Shown here: in pieces, positions 16,209 through 26,204 of the stretch
How the letters are laid out: every line of letters begins with the position of its first letter
Numbering within the stretch: position 1 is the first letter of the stretch
The notes under the pieces: model-generated
The model's input: the letters and a program-made list of their open reading frames with translations, nothing else
Told to the model about the DNA's origin: nothing
Databases searched by the model: none
Program-made: the position numbers and the translations under genes
NCBI GenBank assembly: GCA_040384465.1
Contig: JAZKJF010000003.1
Coordinates: 1-64,000, forward strand
Direction: 5' to 3'
Length of the DNA: 64,000 bases
Source: UBA5078 sp040384465
GTDB taxonomy: Bacteria > Pseudomonadota > Gammaproteobacteria > Pseudomonadales > Pseudohongiellaceae

Positions 16209-17924
16209 TCAGTGCTTCGGTTCGACCACCTCGGGCGCAAATTTCGACAGAATGTAATCCTGCATCCCCCGCGCCAGCTCCTCCTCATCGAAGAACACCT
16301 GCCCGACATTTTGCCGACGGAAAACATCCACGGCATCGGCGCTGTGAGTACGGATCACAATCTCGATATCGGGATTGAGTGCACGGGCCGTCTCGACCAT
16401 GCGCTGCACATGCATCGGATAAGGTGTCGCGATCACCAGCATCGCCGCATCGGCGATATGCGCCTGAATCAGCGAATCCGGATCGGTGGAATCACCGCTG
16501 ACGCCGACCAATCCCTGCGCACGAATCAGCTGTACCTGCTCGCGATTCTGCTCCACCACCACGAAGGGAATATTGCGCTCGGCCAGCGTCTGCGTAATGC
16601 GCCGCCCGACGCGACCATAGCCCACCACCACGACCTGCCCCTGCAGATATTTGTGTTCCGTACTCTGCGGCAATACGGCCGTTGGATCGACACGGTTCTC
16701 CAGACGCCGCGCGAATCGGGAACGCTCCAGCGCCAGCTTCTTGAGCGGTTTGATCAAGGCAAACATGGCAGGGTTCAAGGCAATGGAGAGCAACGCCCCG
16801 GCCAGCACCAGGCTCATTCCCTCTTGCGGCAGCAAGCCGAGGCTCAGCCCCAATCCAGCCAGAATGAACGAGAACTCACCGATCTGCGCGAGACTCGCCG
16901 CGACAGTCAACGCGGTACTCAAGGGATAACGCAACGCCAGCACCAGCAGCGCTGCCGCCAGCGTCTTGCCCAGCACGATGATGCCGACTACCACCAACAC
17001 ATGCAGCGGCTCGTTCACCAGCACCAGAGGGTCGAACAGCATGCCGACCGACACGAAGAACAGCACGGAGAAGGCGTTACGCAGCGGCAATGACTCTTCG
17101 GCAGCGCGATGGCTGAGCTGTGATTCCCGCATCACCATCCCGGCGAAGAACGCCCCGAGCGCGAAGGACACGTGAAACAACACCGCTGCGCCATAAGCAA
17201 TGCCGATGGCAGCAGCAATCACCGCCAGCGTGAATAATTCACCAGAGCCTGTGCGCGACACCTGCATCAACATCCACGGCAGTGCGCGGCGCCCCACCAC
17301 CAACATCAATGTGATGAAGGCGACCACCAATAGCAGAGTGGAACCGAGGGAGTACCAGAGCGGCTCGTCCGCCAGTTCTGGTGCCGCCGTGCCACCCAGC
17401 AGACCGGCCAGCGGTGGCAGCATCACCAGCACCAGCACCGTGGCCAGGTCTTCCACCACCAGCCAGCCGACGGCAATGCGGCCGTTCATGGAATCGAGAA
17501 TGCCCCGCGCCTCCAGCGCTTTGAGCAGCACCACCGTGCTGGCGCAGGACAATGACAGACCAAACACCAGCCCTTCGCCAAAACTCCAGCCCCAGTAGTG
17601 CGCGACGCCCATCCCCAGCCCTGTCGCCAGGCCCATCTGCACCACCGCGCCGGGCACAGCAATTTTCTTCACCGACAACAGATCAGCAAACGAAAAATGC
17701 AGTCCCACGCCAAACATCAGCAGAATCACACCAATCTCGGAAAGCTGCGCCGCCAGCTCGATATCAGCGACAAAACCAGGCGTGGCCGGGCCAATGACGA
17801 TGCCGGCACAGAGGTAGCCCAGCAGCGCGGGCAGGCGAATTTTTTCGGCAATCAGGCCAAAAATCAGCGCGAGGCCAAAACCGACGGCGAGGGTGGAAAT
17901 AAGCGGTAAATTGTGTTCCATCAA
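16209..17924 (-). CDS. ybaL: CPA2 cation:proton antiporter, YbaL/Kef-like
   Basis: A 571-residue inner-membrane protein. About 12 membrane segments form the Na+/H+ exchanger domain (residues 1-390). A TrkA-N nucleotide-binding domain follows from about residue 415 (VVVVGYGRVGRRI, a GxGxxG Rossmann motif). It ends soon after FFDEEELARGM, so it lacks the longer KefC tail and matches YbaL in size. It probably exchanges K+ or Na+ for protons under NAD(H) or other nucleotide control. It is monocistronic by context, with 67 bases separating it from the upstream gene on the same strand. Confidence 0.88.
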   Translation of the reverse strand: MMEHNLPLISTLAVGFGLALIFGLIAEKIRLPALLGYLCAGIVIGPATPGFVADIELAAQLSEIGVILLMFGVGLHFSFADLLSVKKIAVPGAVVQMGLATGLGMGVAHYWGWSFGEGLVFGLSLSCASTVVLLKALEARGILDSMNGRIAVGWLVVEDLATVLVLVMLPPLAGLLGGTAAPELADEPLWYSLGSTLLLVVAFITLMLVVGRRALPWMLMQVSRTGSGELFTLAVIAAAIGIAYGAAVLFHVSFALGAFFAGMVMRESQLSHRAAEESLPLRNAFSVLFFVSVGMLFDPLVLVNEPLHVLVVVGIIVLGKTLAAALLVLALRYPLSTALTVAASLAQIGEFSFILAGLGLSLGLLPQEGMSLVLAGALLSIALNPAMFALIKPLKKLALERSRFARRLENRVDPTAVLPQSTEHKYLQGQVVVVGYGRVGRRITQTLAERNIPFVVVEQNREQVQLIRAQGLVGVSGDSTDPDSLIQAHIADAAMLVIATPYPMHVQRMVETARALNPDIEIVIRTHSADAVDVFRRQNVGQVFFDEEELARGMQDYILSKFAPEVVEPKH

Positions 17925-17991
17925 GCATCCTCTTGAATTCGTTGCAATTCGGATGATGATGGCTGGGCTTTGCGATGGTCAAGCGAAAATT

Positions 17992-19011
17992 TCAACCCAT
18001 CGGATAAAGAATGTCCTTGGACACTTCGTTGATTCTGGCCAGCGTCTCCGCACTCAACGTCACGTCGGCTGCCGCGAGAATCTCGTCCAGTTGCTCAGGC
18101 CGAGTGGCGCCGACAATCGTCGAGGCCACGAAATCATGCTGCTTGCTCCAGGCCGTAGCCAGCGTGACAGATGTCATGCCGATGTCGGCAGCAATTGCCA
18201 TGAAACGCTTGGTGGATTCGGTGCTCTTCTCGTTGACGAAGCGCTGCGCCATCGCCAGCTGACGCTTCTCGTTCAGCTTGAAGTAACGGCTGAAGCGGGC
18301 GTTGTCGGGCAGCTGGCCGTCGTTGTACTTGCCACTCAGCACGCCCCCACCAAGTGGCGAATAAGGCAGCAAACTGACCCCTTCCTTGCGGCAGGCCTGC
18401 GCCAATTCGTCCTCGAAGCGACGATTGTTGAGACTGAAGTTGTTCTGAATGGTCTCGTAGCGAGTTAGCCCATGCAGCTCCGCCATCCACAGACTCTTGG
18501 TCAGCCCCCAGGTGGTTTCGTTGCTGCAGCCCAGCACTCGCACCTTGCCGGACTGTACCAGCTCTTCCAGTGCCATCAGCGTTTCTTCATAACGCATGTC
18601 GTGATCGGGCCAATGGGTCTGATAAAGATCGACATAGTCTGTCTGCAGGCGGCGCAGGCTGCCTTCGACGGCGCGCACGATGTGATGACGATCCAAACAG
18701 GTTTTGCCCGCGCGCTGCGGAGCCTTGAACCAGCCGTGACTCGGGCCGGCGACTTTCGTGGCGATAATCAGTGAGTCGCGGTCCTTGGTCTGCATCCAGC
18801 GTCCGACGATCTCCTCGGTGAGCCCCACATACTTGACGTCAGGCGGCACCGGGTACGACTCGGCGGTATCGTAGAAATCGACACCCGCCTCGTAGGCTTT
18901 GTCGAGAATCGCGAAAGAGGTTTTCTCATCGGCCTGCGACCCGAAAGTCATGGTGCCCATGCAGATATCTGATACCACGATGCCACTTCGACCGAGTCGC
19001 TTGTATTTCAT
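17992..19011 (-). CDS. Aldo/keto reductase, Tas-like
   Basis: A 339-residue (beta/alpha)8 NADPH-dependent oxidoreductase. The catalytic tetrad residues are visible: D48 and Y53 (FYDTAESYPVPP), a Lys in IIATKVAGPS, and the His in YQTHWPDHD. The ESYPVPP signature and length match the E. coli Tas group. The physiological carbonyl substrate is unknown. It starts at an ATG with AAAGAGG upstream. It may share a transcript with the downstream antiporter gene. Confidence 0.9.
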   Translation of the reverse strand: MKYKRLGRSGIVVSDICMGTMTFGSQADEKTSFAILDKAYEAGVDFYDTAESYPVPPDVKYVGLTEEIVGRWMQTKDRDSLIIATKVAGPSHGWFKAPQRAGKTCLDRHHIVRAVEGSLRRLQTDYVDLYQTHWPDHDMRYEETLMALEELVQSGKVRVLGCSNETTWGLTKSLWMAELHGLTRYETIQNNFSLNNRRFEDELAQACRKEGVSLLPYSPLGGGVLSGKYNDGQLPDNARFSRYFKLNEKRQLAMAQRFVNEKSTESTKRFMAIAADIGMTSVTLATAWSKQHDFVASTIVGATRPEQLDEILAAADVTLSAETLARINEVSKDILYPMG

Positions 19012-19045
19012 TGCTTGACCTCTTTTATGCAGGGCTGACAGTCAT

Positions 19046-19861
19046 TCAGTGCGTCAGGGAATAAATCAGATAGTTGATGCCGAGCTGATAAGCGGAGTTG
19101 GCATAACGCGTGGGGTATTCGGGATGGTAGGTGTGTTCCCAGCCATCTCCCATGTCGGAATTCCAGTTGATCAGCACCATCACGCGACCATCGTCGTCGA
19201 GAATGGCGTGGTTGCTGGCGATATCGACGTCTTGCTCGCCCATCGTGTCACTACGGCTGAGAGCGGGGATCATTTTGGGGCCATCGATGTCGTAATAGGT
19301 GCGGAAAATCTCGTGATCGGATTGCAGCTCCACGATCTCACGATCAGGGAAAACCTGCGAAAACCCGGACTGGAAATTGTCCCACTGGCGCGTGCCCCAG
19401 AAATCGTCAATCAACAGGAAGCCGCCGCGCAGCAGGTACTCGCGCAGATTGTCGATCTCTTCAGTGCTTAAACTGATGCCGCCCCCCTGTCCAACCTCCA
19501 GCATGTAGAGGAAGGGATAGTCAAAGATTTTCACATCGTCGAAACGTAACACGATGGGGTCTTGCATGACGCGGATATTGGTCAGGCGCGAGACGCCGCG
19601 CAGGAAGTTGGAATCGGCACCGGGGAAATCGATGGACCAGGCTGGTCCGCCGTCGCCGAGATAGCCACCGAATCCACCAAAGCCGCCGAAACCTCCTCCG
19701 CCGCCAAACCCACCCATGCGACTGGAGTAGGAATCGAACTGCACGCGGACGAAATTGAACTCGCCGCCCGGGTCATAGGCGATATCCTCGGCATCGGACT
19801 GCGCGTAGGCGCAAGACCAGCCGAAGACAGCGATGAGAAGACAGGAGCACAGACGACGCAT
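19046..19861 (-). CDS. DUF4159 exported protein with Gly-rich N-terminus
   Basis: A 271-residue protein with a signal peptide (MRRLCSCLLIAVFG, cleavage near AYAQ). A glycine/phenylalanine-rich linker (about residues 44-70) follows, then a DUF4159 domain (NFLRGVSRLTNIRVM; LRGGFLLIDDFWG) that folds like a glutamine-amidotransferase-type Rossmann domain. Function is not known; family members are usually exported. The ATG at 19861 is preferred to a GTG eight codons upstream because the signal peptide then starts at the N-terminus. It lies 34 bases before the aldo/keto reductase gene, in the same direction. Confidence 0.78.
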   Translation of the reverse strand: MRRLCSCLLIAVFGWSCAYAQSDAEDIAYDPGGEFNFVRVQFDSYSSRMGGFGGGGGFGGFGGFGGYLGDGGPAWSIDFPGADSNFLRGVSRLTNIRVMQDPIVLRFDDVKIFDYPFLYMLEVGQGGGISLSTEEIDNLREYLLRGGFLLIDDFWGTRQWDNFQSGFSQVFPDREIVELQSDHEIFRTYYDIDGPKMIPALSRSDTMGEQDVDIASNHAILDDDGRVMVLINWNSDMGDGWEHTYHPEYPTRYANSAYQLGINYLIYSLTH

Positions 19862-19973
19862 GGGACGCTCGGGAAAGATGGACACGCTTTGGATCCAACA
19901 CTGGAACCAACGGACTGCCGAATACTAATCGTTGCGGCGCCACAAGGGAACACCGCAACGCGAGAGAACAAAA

Positions 19974-21857
19974 TCAGGCCTGGGGAGATGCGCTTGCCGA
20001 TGCCTCTGTAGCGGCACTTTCAGGCACATCGTCCGTGGATTTGACCCCTGCAGGCGGCATCTCCCGCTGCAGAGGAATCACCGGGATGAACAGACTCATC
20101 ACAAAGCCGATAAGGATGATCCACAGGCTGGTGCTGAACATGCCGGTAATCGCGTTCGAGAAGGCCAGCCGGATGCCGGACTCGATGCTGGTCACCGCCT
20201 GCTCGACGCCTGTCGCCATCATGCTGCGGATGGTCGTCATGCGTTGAGCAATCTCGGCGGCAGGCAAGGCCGCTTCGGGCGTCGCGGGCATCTGCTCCTT
20301 GAGCTGGGCTGGCAGCAGCGGGTTGTCGCGCACGCTGGCAATGGCGGCCGGGTCGCCCGCATAGCCACGCTCCAGCGTCGTCAGCATCTCTTCGAAGGAA
20401 CCCTCAATGCGCGTACGCAGCGCTCCGGGATTCATCACGCTGGTCTGCGCCTGACTCATGTCGAAACCGCCACCAGCAAGAGAGGCCATCATCGGCACTT
20501 GCTTCGGCAGCTCCGCCGCCAGGTTCAGTGTCAGCAGCGTGCCGAAGATCGCCACGCCCACAGTGTTGCCGATCTGCCGGAAGAACTGCGTGGAACTGGT
20601 GGCCACGCCGATCTGCGACATCGGGAACGCCGCCTGCACGATCAGGTTTACCAGACTCTGGGAGGGTCCGAGCCCAAGACCGACTACCACCATGCGCCAT
20701 GACAAGCCCATCAAAGTCGTCTCCGGCCCGATGCTGCCAAGCAGATACACGCCGAGGATCAGCACGGCAGCGCCACCGCTCATGTAGAGTTTGTAGTTGC
20801 CGCTGCGCGACACCAGGCGCCCGCTGAGAATGCTGCTGGTCATCAAACCGAGCATCAGCGGGAACATCGAGAAACCGCTGTTGGTCGCGTTCACTCCCAA
20901 CACCACCTGCATGAACAGCGGCATGAACATCACCACGCCGAGGAAGGCCATGCTGATCACGAAAGACGTCCCATTGGTGATGACGAAGACACGGTTCTGG
21001 AACATCGACAGCGGCATGATCGCCTCTTTGGCGCGCGACTCCACCCAGATGAACAGCAACAGTGACACGGCGCTGAGCGCGAACATGCTCAGCAGCAGCG
21101 GCGAATTCCAGTCGTACTTGCTGCCGCCCCAGGTCAGGGCCAGCAGGAAGGGAATGAAGACGACCAGCAGGAGGAAGGCGCCAGCGAAGTCGATGGGGCC
21201 ACGACTGCCATGATTCAGACGCGGAGTCTTGAAGGCAATCATGAACAGTGCCACCAGACCCAGCGGGATATTGGCGTAGAACACCCAGCGCCAGCCTGCA
21301 ATCTCGTGACCGAACAGTGTCACGGTAGCGAAGTCGGTCAGGAAGCCACCGATGGCTGGCCCGATGATGCTTGATATACCGAAGATCGCGCCGAACAGCC
21401 CCATGAACTTGGCGCGCTGCAATGGCGGATACAGATCCGCGATGATGCCCATCGCACTGGTGAACAACGCGGCGCCACCGATGCCTTTCACTGCACGGAA
21501 AATCACGAGTTGGTGCATGCCATCGCCAAGCAGTGGCAGCGTGCCGAATTCGCCGCTGATACCGCACAGCGCCGAACCCAGCAGGAAGATGCTGACGCCG
21601 ATCACCAGAATAAGTTTGCGCCCGTACAGGTCACCGAGCTTGCCATAGATCGGCACCAGCACAGTGGACGCCAACATGTAGGCCGTGGTCACCCAGGCAT
21701 ACAGCTCCAGGCCGTTCAGCTCGGAAACAATGCGGGGCATGGCGGTAGAGAGGATGCTCATGTCGAGAGCGGCGAGGAGGAAAACGATAAGCAGAGCAAT
21801 AAGCGTAGTGCGTTTATCCTTGTCGGATATCTGCACAGTATCGGTGGCAATATTCAA
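19974..21857 (-). CDS. DHA2-family MFS drug/proton antiporter
   Basis: A 627-residue transporter with 14 predicted membrane segments. The family motifs LDMSILSTAMPRI (segment 1) and GKLGDLYGRK (loop 2-3) are present. It is about 100 residues longer than usual because a mostly hydrophilic, helical stretch of about 100 residues (roughly 470-570) lies before the last membrane segment. The tail is Ala/Ser-rich. It is expected to export toxic organic compounds. No membrane-fusion partner or TetR-type regulator is adjacent. A 175-base gap upstream probably carries its promoter. Confidence 0.88.
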   Translation of the reverse strand: MNIATDTVQISDKDKRTTLIALLIVFLLAALDMSILSTAMPRIVSELNGLELYAWVTTAYMLASTVLVPIYGKLGDLYGRKLILVIGVSIFLLGSALCGISGEFGTLPLLGDGMHQLVIFRAVKGIGGAALFTSAMGIIADLYPPLQRAKFMGLFGAIFGISSIIGPAIGGFLTDFATVTLFGHEIAGWRWVFYANIPLGLVALFMIAFKTPRLNHGSRGPIDFAGAFLLLVVFIPFLLALTWGGSKYDWNSPLLLSMFALSAVSLLLFIWVESRAKEAIMPLSMFQNRVFVITNGTSFVISMAFLGVVMFMPLFMQVVLGVNATNSGFSMFPLMLGLMTSSILSGRLVSRSGNYKLYMSGGAAVLILGVYLLGSIGPETTLMGLSWRMVVVGLGLGPSQSLVNLIVQAAFPMSQIGVATSSTQFFRQIGNTVGVAIFGTLLTLNLAAELPKQVPMMASLAGGGFDMSQAQTSVMNPGALRTRIEGSFEEMLTTLERGYAGDPAAIASVRDNPLLPAQLKEQMPATPEAALPAAEIAQRMTTIRSMMATGVEQAVTSIESGIRLAFSNAITGMFSTSLWIILIGFVMSLFIPVIPLQREMPPAGVKSTDDVPESAATEASASASPQA

Positions 21858-22032
21858 GAAAACACCTTCAACACAGAGAGGTCAAAACAGGCCAGCAAGA
21901 TCGGAGGCCGCCGAGTGCCTGTCACCGTTCATTGAGAACTGTCCTTGTGTGAGGCGCGGCTATACTACGCCTGCGTCGTCATGTCTGACAATTGGCATAT
22001 CGGGGTGAGCTGTGGTTGACACGAAGAGCGCT

Positions 22033-23331
22033 TCAGGCGAACAGCGCCAGTCGCTCCACGTTGAGCGGATACAGCTTGTCCAGCTCAGAGGACACACCGA
22101 GGAAGTCCCGCAGCGCACGATGCACATGCTTGGGCGTGACGATGATGCCGCTGGAGTGCGGTTCGAGAGTATCCGGGTTCAGCTTCAGGGCTTCGAAATT
22201 GGCATCGGTAGCACCGATAACACGATTGCCGGTGATACCCGCCCCCATCGCCATGATGCTGGTGATGTTCCAGTGGTCCTTGCCGTCGCCGGTGTTGTAG
22301 AACGGCGTGCGGCCAAAGTCCGAACCGATCAGCACCGTCACGCGATTCTGCAGGCCACGCAACACCAGTTGCTCCCACAAATGGTCTATGCCCTCCAGCA
22401 ACAGGGTCAGCGCATCGGTCTGGTCGTCGTCGTGCGTGCCATGGGTGTCGAAACCACCGAGGTTGAGATTGGCGCTGACCGCCAGACCACTCGCAAAAGC
22501 CGCCACCGCCAGTTCCGCCTGCCCCTTCAATCCAGTGGAGACCTGTGCGGGTAGATACGCCAGAAGGCCGTCCAGCTTCACGTCGCCGCTGCGTACTTTC
22601 TCCAGCTGCGCCATCTGCGCCGCGCGCTGTGGCAGCGTCTCGCCTGTACGCAGGCGCGCCAGTCGCAAATCGCGTGCGGCCTGCACGTTGGCATAGGCCT
22701 TGTCGCTGAAATAACTCTGCGAACGCAGGGCTGCGTTCTCCGCATACTGACTGTTGGGATAGGCCAGCGACGTGAAGGTTGCGGCCGAAGCGGTGCGCAC
22801 CGGCGCTACCAGCTCATCCGTGAAGTCATAGCCGCCGTTGGAGATAAAGGCCATGGGTTGATTCGCATACGGAGCCGCCGCCAGTGCCGCCACGCTGGGA
22901 TAACCTGTCTCCAGACGTCCGCTCCAGACGAAGCGCGTGCCCGTCTCGTGACCATTGGTCTGGGTGTCGATCCCGTTAATCACCCGCAGGCGTTGGTGGT
23001 GTTTGTTGAAGAAGGTTTCCAGATGCCCGGCAGAATCTGTGGCAGGAGGCGCCTTGCCATCGGGATAGGCAGCGATCTGCAGCTTGCCGATCGTCTTGAT
23101 GGCACTGGCCGCGTAGTTGTTGACGGGCCCGAGTCCGTCTGCACGCTGCGCGTTGCCCTTGGGGTCGATCAGCGCTGTCGGGTCCCAGCCACCGGAGGCG
23201 TTCACCGTGATGAAGAGGCGCTGTGTGGTGGTGGTCGTCGCGGCAGCCCAGGCGGGTGCGCCAAGCGTCATCGGCAGCGTTCCGGCGACGCCGAATGCAC
23301 TCAGAGCTTGCAGAAATTTACGACGGTCCAT
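22033..23331 (-). CDS. DUF1501 protein with exported N-terminus
   Basis: A 432-residue protein. The N-terminus MDRRKFLQALSAFG is a good Tat signal (RRKFLQ) followed by a hydrophobic stretch. The DUF1501 domain belongs to the sulfatase/alkaline-phosphatase-like superfamily (NASGGWDPTALIDP; GSDFGRTPFYNTGDGKDHW). Tat export suggests folding or metal insertion in the cytoplasm before release to the periplasm. It follows the cytochrome gene by 27 bases on the same strand, and such pairs recur in proteobacteria and planctomycetes. The reaction is unknown. Confidence 0.85.
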   Translation of the reverse strand: MDRRKFLQALSAFGVAGTLPMTLGAPAWAAATTTTTQRLFITVNASGGWDPTALIDPKGNAQRADGLGPVNNYAASAIKTIGKLQIAAYPDGKAPPATDSAGHLETFFNKHHQRLRVINGIDTQTNGHETGTRFVWSGRLETGYPSVAALAAAPYANQPMAFISNGGYDFTDELVAPVRTASAATFTSLAYPNSQYAENAALRSQSYFSDKAYANVQAARDLRLARLRTGETLPQRAAQMAQLEKVRSGDVKLDGLLAYLPAQVSTGLKGQAELAVAAFASGLAVSANLNLGGFDTHGTHDDDQTDALTLLLEGIDHLWEQLVLRGLQNRVTVLIGSDFGRTPFYNTGDGKDHWNITSIMAMGAGITGNRVIGATDANFEALKLNPDTLEPHSSGIIVTPKHVHRALRDFLGVSSELDKLYPLNVERLALFA

Positions 23332-23358
23332 GCGGGTCTCCCACTGTCTCTTTGCTCT

Positions 23359-25860
23359 TCAACCGTAAATGAATCGATAGTCCGCGAGCAGATAGGCCAC
23401 CACGGCCATCCACGCGCGAATGACGTAAGTGTTGTCGTTGCGCAGCCGTCCATCGACCCCGCCCGCCACGTTCAGCGAGGTGCCCGTGTTGATGTCGTTG
23501 TTGCGCATGCAGCGCGTCGGTAGGCTAGTACTCTCGGACACCCCCTGTGCTCCCAGCAACGCGCTCTGTCCCTGCTGCAGGACCGTCGCAAACAAGGCAT
23601 AGGTGTGCTCGATCTCCGCGTCGGTCAGCGCCAGTTCTTCGCCCAGCAGATAACGATGCAGATGCTGGATGTTCTGACGGACGGCGGCCTGCCCCTGGGG
23701 ACTGGTCAACACCGTACTGGTGTCAACATGAGGGAATAAACGGCGCGCAGTGCGGGTGGAGAGGAAATCATTGGGCACTGCATAACAGGCCATCTCGTTC
23801 GCCATGCGCTCCTGCACGATCACCATCAATCCGTTGGGGTCGGTGAGACGCTCGGTGATGGTGAAAGAATCGATGCCACCATAGATCTGATGATAGTACT
23901 GCCGCGTGTCCAGCAATCGCGCTGAGCTGAACACATTGCGATTGGCCGCGTACTGATCCAATGGGCCGCGCCACTGGAAGCCGAACAGCGCCTCGATCTT
24001 GCGGTGCAGCAACTCGGGAGTCAGCAGACGGGCGGCACCGGTTTCCTCATGCACCGCCGAGAACGCGACATTGTTCAAACCGTCAGCACGCCAGTAGGGG
24101 CTGACAATGATCTCCTTCACCAGGGTTTTCAGATTACGATTCGCGCCGACATAGATCGCCTTGATCTCATCCAGATGCGTGGACTCCGCGAGATAGGCCT
24201 CTGTCTCGGCCTGGGGCGCGCTCGCCGCTGGCGCATCGAGTGGCTCGTGGCCTGTCAGCCCGGTGTATATGATACGCACCATGGCGTCATCGAAGCGCGG
24301 GTCGGCGACGATCTGTTTTGTCAGCCATTGCAGAGAATCGCCACTGCTGCGTGGAGGCGCCGAGACGCCCGCAAAGCCGGCCTGGAACATATCGGTATAC
24401 CAGGTGCGCGGCGGCGCAAAAGTGCCGCGCAGATTCCAATTCTGGAACGAGGAAGCGACCGGGTCGAGCAGGCTGTGGCACTTGACACAGTCCGGGTTCT
24501 CCATCGTCGGCGCGTCGCTGCTGATGTCCACTGCACTGCCATCAGGCCGCACGCCATCCAGCGCGAGAATATCGACATCGAGAAACACGTCATACACCAG
24601 ACGAGAACGCCCTCGGTTGCGATTGGTCGCGCTGGTCGGATAGCGATTCAGGAACATGAGCGAACTGAGAATCCCGGCATGCGGAGTGCCGGAGAGCACA
24701 GCAGGACGGAATTCGTTCGGGTCCCACTCGTTGGTGAAGTTGATGCCGGTAATGCCATAACTCTTCGCAGAGTAACCGTTGACCATGAAGTAATTGGCGG
24801 TGAGGATTTCGGTCATCGGTTTGTTATTCCTGACCACGTACTCGATCAGCTCCAAGGGCTCGGTCGCCACACTGTTGTTGGCGGTGACGCGATTGACCGT
24901 GTAGTCGCTGCCGCGCAAGTCGACGCCGGGATCAAACCAGCGCGCGGTCGGGAAACGCCGCATCAGCCCGATGGCCGCCTCCGTCCCGTTGGTGGAGAGG
25001 TAGCGATTGGTGTGCAGCACGTCGTTGAAGATTTCCGCCAGACGCGCGTAGAAGGCGTCTTCCTCCAGCATCCCATCCAGCGCCTGCCGCAGCCCCGCCT
25101 CGCCCTTCTGTGTCACCAGCGCCACTTCAGCAGAAGCGGGCAGACGCCCGACCAGATGCAGCGCCGCGTTGCGCAGGGTGGCATCCAGTGGCAGTGACTC
25201 GATGGCCGCCAGCGCCTGTCCCGTCTGCTGGCTGCTGCTCGCATTGAAGGCAGTGAGGATGTAGGACGCGATGTCAGTCGCGCAGGTGCCGACGCAGGCA
25301 GACGGATTGCCGAGCGGCATGGTGTTGTTGATGCGGGTGCTCAGCACATTGAGAGCGCCGCAGTTGCTGCAGTTCTTCAACGACACGCCGACAGTGCCGC
25401 CGAGTCCATCCGAGCCATGGCAGCTGGCACACAATTGTTGAAAGGAGGTCTGGCCCGGCAACACCACCGCCGCCGTCGTGATGAGCTGCAGACGGTCGGC
25501 ACTGATGAAGCGCAGCTGTGCGCTGTAGAATTGGCTGCCAACCCGCAGCGATGGAATCGTCAGCTCTTGAGCCTGCAGATTGTAGGTGGCACCGGGGTTC
25601 AGGCCAGCGGCAGCAGGCGTCGCCGAGGCGATCCTGAACGTCATCGAGGGCTCGCTCTCCAGCACCAGGCTGAGATTGAGCGAGCCATACCCCTGCACGT
25701 CGATGCGGGGAATCGTCAACACGGGGTGCGCGAAGTCGGGGGTGGAGTCAGTGGCTGCGGCGGCGTGGACGGGCAGCACGAAGAAGCAAAGCAGGCTGAG
25801 CCACAGCGCCAGACATGTGTCTCTCCAAAGTATCCGATAGTATCGGGCGTGCTGGCTCAT
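23359..25860 (-). CDS. Large exported cytochrome c domain protein (DUF1549-like)
   Basis: An 833-residue protein from the ATG at 25860, chosen because the signal peptide (WLSLLCFFVLPVHAAAA) follows closely; two in-frame ATGs lie 5 and 25 codons upstream. A beta-rich N-terminal region is followed by one heme c motif CASCH (about residue 145). A long helical domain similar to DUF1549-type proteins follows, then a second heme site CVKCH (about 455) and a C-terminal helical region. It is a periplasmic redox protein. It forms a two-gene unit with the DUF1501 gene. The substrate is unknown. Confidence 0.78.
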   Translation of the reverse strand: MSQHARYYRILWRDTCLALWLSLLCFFVLPVHAAAATDSTPDFAHPVLTIPRIDVQGYGSLNLSLVLESEPSMTFRIASATPAAAGLNPGATYNLQAQELTIPSLRVGSQFYSAQLRFISADRLQLITTAAVVLPGQTSFQQLCASCHGSDGLGGTVGVSLKNCSNCGALNVLSTRINNTMPLGNPSACVGTCATDIASYILTAFNASSSQQTGQALAAIESLPLDATLRNAALHLVGRLPASAEVALVTQKGEAGLRQALDGMLEEDAFYARLAEIFNDVLHTNRYLSTNGTEAAIGLMRRFPTARWFDPGVDLRGSDYTVNRVTANNSVATEPLELIEYVVRNNKPMTEILTANYFMVNGYSAKSYGITGINFTNEWDPNEFRPAVLSGTPHAGILSSLMFLNRYPTSATNRNRGRSRLVYDVFLDVDILALDGVRPDGSAVDISSDAPTMENPDCVKCHSLLDPVASSFQNWNLRGTFAPPRTWYTDMFQAGFAGVSAPPRSSGDSLQWLTKQIVADPRFDDAMVRIIYTGLTGHEPLDAPAASAPQAETEAYLAESTHLDEIKAIYVGANRNLKTLVKEIIVSPYWRADGLNNVAFSAVHEETGAARLLTPELLHRKIEALFGFQWRGPLDQYAANRNVFSSARLLDTRQYYHQIYGGIDSFTITERLTDPNGLMVIVQERMANEMACYAVPNDFLSTRTARRLFPHVDTSTVLTSPQGQAAVRQNIQHLHRYLLGEELALTDAEIEHTYALFATVLQQGQSALLGAQGVSESTSLPTRCMRNNDINTGTSLNVAGGVDGRLRNDNTYVIRAWMAVVAYLLADYRFIYG

Positions 25861-26051
25861 AGGCGCGCTCGGCATTTGTTGACAGAACAGGCTACCACGA
25901 GAATAACAACGCAGCAGCAGGCAATACGTTGACACGCCTCACGAAATATCAGTGGGAGTTCGCCTCCCCAGCAATCACAACCCTACGAAGACCCCATGTC
26001 GCAATGGCTGATCTTTGTAATAGAAATAACGTGCCTCTCTCAAAGTGGAAA

Positions 26052-26086
26052 GTGCCACCATGGAGGGTATCCATGGCAGCTGGCAC
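26052..26086. repeat. Strong imperfect hairpin in a gene-free stretch
   Basis: The interval 25861-26204 has no recognisable gene. It contains GTGCCA-CCATGGA, a five-base loop, TCCATGG, four unpaired bases and TGGCAC: 13 paired positions. No U-run follows on either strand. It lies between divergent genes, so it may be an operator or a relic of a mobile sequence. Confidence 0.45.
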
Positions 26087-26204
26087 AGATTCAACTTCGT
26101 AGCGGGGATAACCCTCTCCCATTCACGTCGCGTTTTGATCGTTCTGTATATCGCGTACACTTCCTCCCCGATCCAATAAGACAAGTGGCAAGGAGAATAA
26201 CGCA

